DNA of 64,000 nucleotides from DAHUXD01 sp963805495 (GTDB taxonomy: Bacteria; Acidobacteriota; Thermoanaerobaculia; UBA5066; Gp7-AA6): assembly GCA_963805495.1 (NCBI GenBank), contig CAWDUQ010000004.1, positions 62,001 through 126,000 of the forward strand. Direction: 5' to 3'. The notes under the pieces are model-generated. The model was given only the letters and a program-made list of their open reading frames with translations. It did no database searches and was not told the DNA's origin. The translations under genes and the position numbers were made by a program. This document shows, one piece after another, positions 35,843 to 41,924 of the stretch; position 1 is the stretch's first letter, and every line of letters starts with the position of its first letter.

Positions 35843-37059
35843 CCCGCGCCGCGGCGCCCGCCCTCCTCTTCGCCGTCCTTTCCGTCCCGGCTCCGAGCGA
35901 AGACATCCTCCACCTGCCTGTCGGAGACCCGGCCCGGAGCCGGTGCGAGACGGCCGTCGTGCTCGACGCGATCACCGACACGGCGACCGGCGCGTTGCTG
36001 ACTCCGGCGGAGCTGCCGCGGCGGCTCGAGGGCTCGGGGCTCGTGCTCGTGGGCGAGGGCCACACCGACGTGGACTCGCATCGTGTCGAGAAGCGGGTCA
36101 TCGAGGAGCTCGTCCGGGCCGGCCGCCGGGTCACGATCGGCCTCGAGATGTACCCGTACACCGAACAGAAGTGGCTCGACGACTGGAGCGCCGGGAGGCT
36201 CTCCGAGGAGGCGTTTCTCGACGGCTCGCACTGGTACCGGAACTGGGGATACAACTGGCTCTACTACCGCGACATCTTCCTCTTCGCCCGCGACCATCGG
36301 ATTCCCATGGTGGCGATCAACGCGCCGCGCGAGGTCGTCGCGGCGGTGCGGCGCAAGGGCTTCCAGGGCCTCACGGCGGAGGAGGCGGCGCACGTCCCGA
36401 CCGACATCGACTCGAGAAACGCCCAGCACCTGCGCCTCTTTCGCGCCGAGTTCGAGGAGGGAAGCTTCCACGCCGGGATGGACGAGGCCGCGTGGCAGTC
36501 GATGCTCGACGCGCAGTGCACCTGGGACGCGACGATGGGCCTCCACGCGATCCAACCGCTCCTCGCGAGCCCGGACCCGGAAACGGTCGTCGTCGTCCTC
36601 GTGGGCGCCGGGCACGTCCAGTACGGCCTCGGCATCGAGCGGCAGGTCCGACGGTCCTTCACCGGAGGCGTCGCGTCGGTCATCCCGGTGTCCGTGGAGG
36701 ACGCGAAGAAGGGACCGGTCCGGACCGTTCAGGCCGCGTACGCGAACTTCGTCTGGGGCACGCCGCCCGAGTCCGACCCGATCTATCCGGATCTCGGGGT
36801 TTCGACCAACGTCCGGGCCCGGGACGGTCTCCTGGAGATCATGCACGTCGAGGAGGACTCTCCGGCCGCGCGCGGCGGCCTCGCGTACGGCGACGTGCTG
36901 CTCACGCTCGACGGCGTCCCGGTCCCCGACCGCGAGACCCTCGCCCGCGCCGTGGCCGGCAAGCGCTGGGGGGACGACGCCGTTTTCACGGTCCGCCGGG
37001 AAGGCGCGATCGTCGAGGTCACGGTGCCCCTGCGCCGGACGACCGACTCCCCACGCTAG
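35833..37059 (+). CDS. Exported ChaN-like iron/haem-binding protein with C-terminal PDZ domain
   Basis: A 408-aa protein at GTG 35833, overlapping the end of the Gre fusion gene by 10 bp. A signal peptide is visible (AAAPALLFAVLSVPA). Residues about 30-260 match ChaN/haem-binding uptake proteins: GEGHTDVDSHRVEKRVIEEL, LEMYPYTEQKWLDDW, PMVAINAPREVV and VLVGAGHVQYGLGI. The C-terminal 80 residues form a PDZ domain, with the LLEIMHVEEDSPAARGGL carboxylate-binding loop and the GDVLLTLDGVPVPD core. ChaN proteins bind haem or related ligands at the envelope. The PDZ fusion suggests binding of a protein C-terminus. The stop shares CTAG with the convergent DUF190 stop. Confidence 0.9.
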   Translation: MGVARAAAPALLFAVLSVPAPSEDILHLPVGDPARSRCETAVVLDAITDTATGALLTPAELPRRLEGSGLVLVGEGHTDVDSHRVEKRVIEELVRAGRRVTIGLEMYPYTEQKWLDDWSAGRLSEEAFLDGSHWYRNWGYNWLYYRDIFLFARDHRIPMVAINAPREVVAAVRRKGFQGLTAEEAAHVPTDIDSRNAQHLRLFRAEFEEGSFHAGMDEAAWQSMLDAQCTWDATMGLHAIQPLLASPDPETVVVVLVGAGHVQYGLGIERQVRRSFTGGVASVIPVSVEDAKKGPVRTVQAAYANFVWGTPPESDPIYPDLGVSTNVRARDGLLEIMHVEEDSPAARGGLAYGDVLLTLDGVPVPDRETLARAVAGKRWGDDAVFTVRREGAIVEVTVPLRRTTDSPR

Positions 37060-37415
37060 CCGCCTTCGTCGAGCGGCCGCCGTCCGGGCGAATACTTCAG
37101 CACCCGCACCTTCTCCAGGGTGACCAGGCCCTCGGGAACCATTTCGTCGAGCACCGGCAGGAGCCGCTCGATGTGCTCGCTTGTGTCGACGATCTCGATG
37201 ACGAGCGGAAGGTCCTGCGACAGCCGCTCGAGGATGGTGGTGTGGAGGACGCTCCGGGCGCCGAAACCGCCGATGCCGCGGAGCACCGTCGCGCCGGCAT
37301 AGCCGTCCTTCCGGAGGCGCTGGAGCAGGGCCATCCAGAGCGGCTGGTGGTGCCAGCGGTCCGACTCGCCGATGAAGATCCGCGCGAGAACCTGTTCGCC
37401 GTCGAGAATGCGCAT
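37056..37415 (-). CDS. DUF190-family protein (CrcB-associated)
   Basis: A 119-aa ferredoxin-like protein starting at ATG 37415 after GGAGAGG. It matches the DUF190 family, which is PII-like in fold: ARIFIGESDRWHHQPLWMALLQRL, GATVLRGIGGFGARS, LPLVIEIVDTSEHIERLLPVLDEM, GLVTLEKVRVLKY. DUF190 genes are often beside crcB fluoride channel genes, as here, where it lies 14 bp downstream of crcB. Its role is unproven, although it is thought to regulate or assist fluoride export. The end overlaps the convergent ChaN-PDZ gene, with both stop codons inside one CTAG. Confidence 0.93.
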   Translation of the reverse strand: MRILDGEQVLARIFIGESDRWHHQPLWMALLQRLRKDGYAGATVLRGIGGFGARSVLHTTILERLSQDLPLVIEIVDTSEHIERLLPVLDEMVPEGLVTLEKVRVLKYSPGRRPLDEGG

Positions 37416-37429
37416 GCGGCCTCTCCTCT

Positions 37430-37813
37430 CTATCCTCCGAAGATCCAGCGCCCCGCGGCGATTCCCGCGAAGCCGGCGACGAGGCAGGTCGCCACCGTGA
37501 GGGAGACATTGGCGGCCGCGAGCTCCCACGACCCGTCCTGGACGTAGCGGATCGTCTCGTAGTTGAAGGTCGAATAGGTGGTGAAGCCGCCCATGACGCC
37601 CGTCGTCAGCGCCAGGCGCAGTGTCGGCGACAGGACCGGCGTGGCGAGGCCGACCTGCATGAGCAGACCCGCGAGGAACGAGCCGAGCACGTTGACCGCG
37701 AGGGTGCCGTAGGGGAAGGAGGCGCCGAGCGCGGTGGCCGCCCAACCCGACAGGACGTAGCGCGCGCCGGTCCCCGCCGCTCCGCCCAGACAGATCCAGA
37801 GGAAGCGGCTCAT
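37430..37813 (-). CDS. crcB: Fluoride channel CrcB/Fluc
   Basis: A 127-aa protein from ATG 37813, the normal length for Fluc. It has four membrane helices with the family motifs: GGAAGTGARYVLSG in helix 1, FPYGTLAVNVLGSFLAG in helix 2, GVMGGFTTYSTFNYE in helix 3 with the phenylalanine box and sodium-site glycine break. It exports fluoride as a dual-topology dimer in the inner membrane. One gene is enough for a homodimer. A longer reading of 45 codons upstream lacks sense. I looked for a fluoride riboswitch in the ~115 bp upstream and found no matching core. DUF190 lies immediately downstream. Confidence 0.95.
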   Translation of the reverse strand: MSRFLWICLGGAAGTGARYVLSGWAATALGASFPYGTLAVNVLGSFLAGLLMQVGLATPVLSPTLRLALTTGVMGGFTTYSTFNYETIRYVQDGSWELAAANVSLTVATCLVAGFAGIAAGRWIFGG

Positions 37814-37929
37814 GCCGCGACGCAGTGGACCGTCGCCGCGAGAGCGAACAACGCATCGGACGGGGCGGGACTTTTCCGGACAGACCGTGGCATCGAGCGC
37901 CGATTCTAGACCTTCCGGGGCCGGCGCCC

Positions 37930-38838
37930 TCAGAGCTCCAGGGCGCACGCCTCGGCGATGAAGAGGTCTTCGGCGCCCAGTCCCGTGAAGTCGGCGACGG
38001 TGACGCCGGCGCGGTCGTAGGCTGGCGGCGCGGCGCAGAAGGCGCCGATCTCGATGGCGCGCGGCTTCTCCGAAAGGGCGTGCTGGAGCTCACCGAGCCG
38101 CTCGCACTGCGCGAGCGAGTCGCACAGGAGAAGCGACGCGCGGCGGAGGATCTCGGGATCGAGCTCCTGCTTGCCGGGCGAGTCCGAGCCGACGGCCGAG
38201 ATCTGCGTGCCCGGGCGGACGTCGGCGGCGGACAGCAGCGGCGCCCGCGAAGCGGTGGCGGTGACGATGAGCCGCGCAGCCGCCGCGACATCGGCGGGGG
38301 AAGCCGAGGCGACGACGCGCACCCCCGGCAGCCTCACGCCGATCTCGCGGGCGCAGGCGGCGGCGCGGTCGGGGTTGCGCCCCCAGACGTGGACCTCCGC
38401 CAGAGGCAGCACCGCCGCGTGGAGCTCGGCCTGGAGCCTCGCCTGGACGCCGGTGCCGAGAATGCCGAGGACCGGGTCGCGGCGGCCGAGCTCCTTCGCG
38501 ACCATCGCCGAGACCGCGGCCGTGCGCAGGTCCGTCAGATGACCGCCGTCGTCGAAGAAGGCGACGGTCTCGCCCGTCTCGACGGAGACGAGGACGATCG
38601 AACCGTACGGCCGCTTCGCGTACGAACCGGCGACCTTGAGGGCGAAGTGGCGGCCGCCCTTGCGGTAGGCGGACTTGATGTGGACCTCGCCGCCTCCCCC
38701 CGCCGTCAGGTCGAGGTGCATCGGCATCGGCGTGTCGAGGTCGCCGCGCGATTGCGCCATGACGGCCTCGCGCATGGCGGCGATGGCTTGCGGGAAGTCG
38801 ACCGCGCGGCGGATCTGCCCGGGCCCGACGATCTTCAT
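37930..38838 (-). CDS. Ornithine cyclodeaminase/mu-crystallin-family reductase
   Basis: A 302-aa protein with the OCD/mu-crystallin pattern: an N-terminal substrate domain (VHIKSAYRKGGRHFALKVAG, GSIVLVSVETGETVAFFDDGGHLTDLRTAAVSA) and an NAD(P)-binding domain with GILGTGVQARLQ. The Asp of the FDDG... segment and the Lys in HFALKVAG match the catalytic residues. Members include ornithine cyclodeaminases, 1-pyrroline-2-carboxylate or ketimine reductases and alanine dehydrogenases. Given a cis-3-hydroxyproline dehydratase-like enzyme at 31986, the pyrroline-carboxylate reductase role is attractive but inferred. Its start overlaps the stop of a PLP dehydratase gene (ATGA). Confidence 0.9.
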   Translation of the reverse strand: MKIVGPGQIRRAVDFPQAIAAMREAVMAQSRGDLDTPMPMHLDLTAGGGGEVHIKSAYRKGGRHFALKVAGSYAKRPYGSIVLVSVETGETVAFFDDGGHLTDLRTAAVSAMVAKELGRRDPVLGILGTGVQARLQAELHAAVLPLAEVHVWGRNPDRAAACAREIGVRLPGVRVVASASPADVAAAARLIVTATASRAPLLSAADVRPGTQISAVGSDSPGKQELDPEILRRASLLLCDSLAQCERLGELQHALSEKPRAIEIGAFCAAPPAYDRAGVTVADFTGLGAEDLFIAEACALEL

Positions 38839-39809
38839 GCCGCGAGGATCCTTCGGATCGTCGCGAGGGCGACGTTTCGTCCCGAGATGACGGCGACCGC
38901 GGGGGAGTCGAGTCGGCCGGCCTTGCCGGTCAGGACGGCCGCCACCGTGACGGCGGAGGATGGCTCGACGAGGTACTGGTGCCGGTCGAGCATGAAGCGC
39001 ACGGCGTCGAAGATCTCGTCCTCGGTCAGGAGCGCCACCCCGTCAATCCGTGTCTTGAGCACGTCGAACCCGGCCTTGCCGATGCCCCCTTCGAGCCCGC
39101 CGGCGGTCGTTGCGACGGGCGGAAGCTTCAACACCGCCTCGCCCCTCTCGAGCGAAAGCGCGAGCGCGGGCGACAGGGCGTGCTGGCAGCCGATGATGCG
39201 CGCGTCGGGAAGGATGCCCTTCGCGTGAAACGCGAAGCCGCCTGCGAGTCCCGCGCCTCCCACCGGCAGAAGGAACGACCGCGCCTGCGGGGCATCCTCG
39301 AGCGTCTCGGCGGCGAGGGTTCCGCCGTTTGCGGCGAGGATCGCGGCGTCGTCGAAGGCGGTGAGGTACGGCCGCCCCGACCGCGCCGCCTCGGCCTTCG
39401 CGAGCTGTTCGGTCTCGTCGAAGCCGTCGAACTCCGAGCGCACCACGCGCGCCCCGAGCGCCACCATGGCGCGGTACTTCGCCTCGTCGACGCTTTTCGG
39501 AACGTGGATCTCGGCCGGCACGGCGAGCTCGCGCGCGACCCAGGCGACGGCCTTGCCGTGGTTGCCCGCGGAGCACGTCACGATTCCCTTCGCGCGCTCG
39601 GCCGCGGAAAGCCGCGACATCACGAAGTAGGCGCCACGGATCTTGAAGGAGCCGGTGAGCTGGAGGCACTCGAGCTTGAGCGAGACCGGCACGCCGGCGA
39701 TCTCCGAGAGTCCGGGCGACTCCTCGACCGGTGTGCGGCGCACGCGCCCCGCGATGGCGCGCCGGGCCTCGTCGACCAGAGCGGCGTCGAGAATGGCCGA
39801 GGCACTCAT
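38835..39809 (-). CDS. Threonine/serine dehydratase-like PLP enzyme (second copy)
   Basis: A 324-aa fold-type II enzyme, distinct from the copy at 7178. It has Schiff-base Lys56 in LTGSFKIRGAY, CSAGNHGKAVAW and the phosphate loop PVGGAGLAGG. The sequence is closest in style to threonine/serine ammonia-lyases and 3-hydroxyaspartate dehydratase-like enzymes. ATG 39809 overlaps the acyltransferase stop by 4 nt, and its own stop overlaps the ornithine-cyclodeaminase-like gene. A PLP lyase beside an OCD-family reductase is a known arrangement in amino-acid metabolism, including 2,3-diaminopropionate and hydroxyproline pathways. The substrate is not resolved. Confidence 0.9.
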   Translation of the reverse strand: MSASAILDAALVDEARRAIAGRVRRTPVEESPGLSEIAGVPVSLKLECLQLTGSFKIRGAYFVMSRLSAAERAKGIVTCSAGNHGKAVAWVARELAVPAEIHVPKSVDEAKYRAMVALGARVVRSEFDGFDETEQLAKAEAARSGRPYLTAFDDAAILAANGGTLAAETLEDAPQARSFLLPVGGAGLAGGFAFHAKGILPDARIIGCQHALSPALALSLERGEAVLKLPPVATTAGGLEGGIGKAGFDVLKTRIDGVALLTEDEIFDAVRFMLDRHQYLVEPSSAVTVAAVLTGKAGRLDSPAVAVISGRNVALATIRRILAA

Positions 39810-40537
39810 TTCGGTGCGCCGGCGGGAGCGCCGATCGCCCGAGCGATCGCCCCCCGGACCCGCTCGGCGAGCTGCGGCGCGTCGGCCGCGCCCAGGCCCG
39901 CGACGGACTCGGGAGGCAGGACCGTGACGGTCGCCGTGGCCGGCCGGAAGACGAGCGAGTGCTTCGGGAGCGTGTTCTCGGTTCCCGCGACGGCGAGCGG
40001 GACGACGTCGACGCCGAGCTCGATCGCGAGGCGGAACGCCCCTTCCCGAAACGGCGCGACCGAGCCGTCGGGGCTGCGTGTGCCCTCGGGGAAGACGATC
40101 ACGGAGCTGCCGCGGGTCAGCCGGTCGCGCATGGCCTCGATGGCTTCCTTCGCGCTGTCCCGGTTGCCCCGCTCGATCGGGATGTCCCGCGACGTCCGCA
40201 TCTGCCAGCCGAGCAGCGGGATCTTGAAGATCGAGTCCTTGGAGAGAAACTTCATCTCCCACGGCAGAAGGCACAGCAGGAACACGTCGGCGAGCGACTT
40301 GTGGTTCGCGACGAAGAGGTGCGGCTTGCGCGGGTCGGGATGGACCTCGTCGACGGCCCGGAAGTCCCAGAAGGGATTGATGCGCGCCGCCAGGGCGGCC
40401 GAGTGCCTTTGGAAGCGTCCGACGCGGTCCCGGTTCGGGTCCGAACGGTGGGTGAAGAGGCGGATCGCCGCCACGAGCGGGGTCCACACGATGACGATCA
40501 CCACGCACGCGGCCCAGAAGATGTAGGACAGCGGCAC
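39806..40537 (-). CDS. plsC: 1-acyl-sn-glycerol-3-phosphate acyltransferase
   Basis: A 243-aa protein starting at GTG 40537. A longer reading would run through the upstream zinc-finger gene, so it is rejected. It has an N-terminal membrane helix (YIFWAACVVIVIVWTPLVAA), the HX4D motif at His79 to Asp84 in ANHKSLAD, the RGNRDSAK block, FPEGTRS and VVPLAVAGTE. These are the four PlsC acyltransferase motifs. It makes phosphatidic acid from lysophosphatidic acid at the inner membrane. It precedes a PLP dehydratase gene with a 4-nt overlap, an odd pairing for lipid synthesis. A Shine-Dalgarno site is not obvious at the GTG. Confidence 0.9.
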   Translation of the reverse strand: MPLSYIFWAACVVIVIVWTPLVAAIRLFTHRSDPNRDRVGRFQRHSAALAARINPFWDFRAVDEVHPDPRKPHLFVANHKSLADVFLLCLLPWEMKFLSKDSIFKIPLLGWQMRTSRDIPIERGNRDSAKEAIEAMRDRLTRGSSVIVFPEGTRSPDGSVAPFREGAFRLAIELGVDVVPLAVAGTENTLPKHSLVFRPATATVTVLPPESVAGLGAADAPQLAERVRGAIARAIGAPAGAPK

Positions 40538-40602
40538 GGCGACGAACCGCCGGTCGAGGAGCCCGCGGCGGGGTCGGGCCGCCGCCGGGGACGCGATCCG
40601 AC

Positions 40603-40866
40603 TCAGAGAAACGCCTCGTCGACGTAGCACCAGCGCCAGTCTTCGCCGGGCTCGAAAGACTGGACGATGGGATGGGTCGAAGCGCGGAAGTGCGCGCTCG
40701 CGTGCTTGTTCGGCGAGGAGTCGCAGCAGCCGACGTGTCCGCACGTCAGGCAGAGGCGCAGGTGGACCCAGCGGCCTCCGATCTTGAGACAGTCCTCGCA
40801 GCCCTTCGCGCTCGGCTTGACGGGCCGGATGAACTTGAGGTGCGGATCGGCCGGGGCTTCGTGCAT
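40603..40866 (-). CDS. UBP-type zinc-finger protein
   Basis: An 87-aa protein with a GGAAGGAGG ribosome site before its ATG. It is a stand-alone ZnF-UBP domain: CEDC, then LRLCLTCGHVGCCDSS, then HASAHFRASTHPIVQSFEPGEDWRWCYVDE, giving the usual Cys/His zinc ligands and the C-terminal Trp-Cys-Tyr. In eukaryotes the domain binds ubiquitin C-termini; bacterial single-domain versions exist and their ligand is unknown. It lies directly upstream of plsC (65 bp between stop and GTG), so it could be in the same transcript. Confidence 0.93.
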   Translation of the reverse strand: MHEAPADPHLKFIRPVKPSAKGCEDCLKIGGRWVHLRLCLTCGHVGCCDSSPNKHASAHFRASTHPIVQSFEPGEDWRWCYVDEAFL

Positions 40867-40919
40867 GGGAGGCCTCCTTCCGGAGCGCCTAATCTATCGT
40901 CGGAACGGCGCCCGCGCGC

Positions 40920-41816
40920 TCAATGGCATTCGGCCGATCCGGAGTCGTGGAATGCGTCTTCGCGGGCGGGCACGAACTCCCAGTCGTACCCGTGGGGGTG
41001 GAGCGTCAGCTTGAGGACCCCGAACGACTGGTTGCTGTGGGCCTCGCTGCCGGCCTCGATCCGCCCGAACTCGTAGAGCTCCTTGCCCCCGGTGCCGACG
41101 ACGAACTGCCGGATGCCGCGCGGCTCCGGCCGCCCGTCGGCGTCCTGCGGGGCGAAGCGCTCGTAGGTGTGATCGTGGCCCGACAGCACGAGCTCGGCGC
41201 CGGCGTCGTCGAGGACCCGCCACAGGTTCCTCATCTCGCGGTCGTCGCCGTGGGCGGCCGAGGAGTAGCGGGGGTGGTGCCACATCGCCGCCGTGCAGGG
41301 GGCCGGGTGGGCCGCCAGGTCCGCCTGCAGCCACCGTTCCTGGTGCGAGCCCGGCCCGCAGCCGCCGACCTCTCCGCAGTTGCTGTTCAACACGACGATG
41401 TGCCAGGTCCCCAGGTCGTAGCTGTAGTTGCCGGTCGCGGGGTCGCCGGCGGCCGCGCCGAAGTACCCGAAGTAGCCGGCCGCGCCTGTCGTGCGGTAGT
41501 CGTGATTTCCGGGCACGGGCCGCGTCCTCGCCTTGTGCCGCCCCCATGTCGGGTCGTAACACTCCGCGAACTGGCGTGCCGTGCCGTTGGGATAAGCGTT
41601 GTCGCCGAGCGTGAAGACGGTGCCGTCGATCCTGTCGAGGAGCGCCGCCGTCTGGTCGTCGCCGTTCCCCGGGCAGGAAGCGATGTCGCCCGCGCCCACG
41701 AGCACCGGGTCCCCGGGCGCCGGAGGGGCTGCGGGCGTGCGGGCCTGGGCGAAGAGCGATGCCCCGGGCAGCGCCGCGAGGGCCAGACTCGCCATGACTG
41801 CCAGTTTTCTCACCAT
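40920..41816 (-). CDS. Exported metallophosphoesterase (purple-acid-phosphatase-like)
   Basis: A 298-aa protein with a signal peptide (VMASLALAALPGASLFA) and a GGGAGG site before its ATG. It shows all five calcineurin-type motifs: AGDIASC, LGDNAYP, PGNHDY, MWHHPRYS and SGHDHTYERF. The GDNAYPNG and HDHTYERFAPQ patterns are those of secreted purple acid phosphatase-like and phosphodiesterase-like proteins. It would hydrolyse phosphomonoesters or diesters outside the cytoplasm, with a binuclear metal centre. It is a single gene on the minus strand, divergent from the M14 carboxypeptidase (108 bp between starts). Confidence 0.94.
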   Translation of the reverse strand: MVRKLAVMASLALAALPGASLFAQARTPAAPPAPGDPVLVGAGDIASCPGNGDDQTAALLDRIDGTVFTLGDNAYPNGTARQFAECYDPTWGRHKARTRPVPGNHDYRTTGAAGYFGYFGAAAGDPATGNYSYDLGTWHIVVLNSNCGEVGGCGPGSHQERWLQADLAAHPAPCTAAMWHHPRYSSAAHGDDREMRNLWRVLDDAGAELVLSGHDHTYERFAPQDADGRPEPRGIRQFVVGTGGKELYEFGRIEAGSEAHSNQSFGVLKLTLHPHGYDWEFVPAREDAFHDSGSAECH

Positions 41817-41924
41817 TCGCCTCCCGCGGCCGATACGTCATTGCCGAGTTCTTGTTAGATTACCCGCGGCTTCGGGTTTCTATTCCGCGGCGCGACGCCG
41901 CGTTCGGTGGGTGAGGAGGGTCCC

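Noticed and set aside
37814..37929. Fluoride riboswitch upstream of crcB
   Set aside because: I searched the minus strand for the GGCGATGG-type core, pseudoknot and CUGAUG segment and found no match.
40603..40866. UBP zinc finger as part of a bacterial ubiquitin-like conjugation operon
   Set aside because: No E1, E2, ubiquitin-like or JAB protease gene is nearby; neighbours are an acyltransferase and a phosphoesterase.
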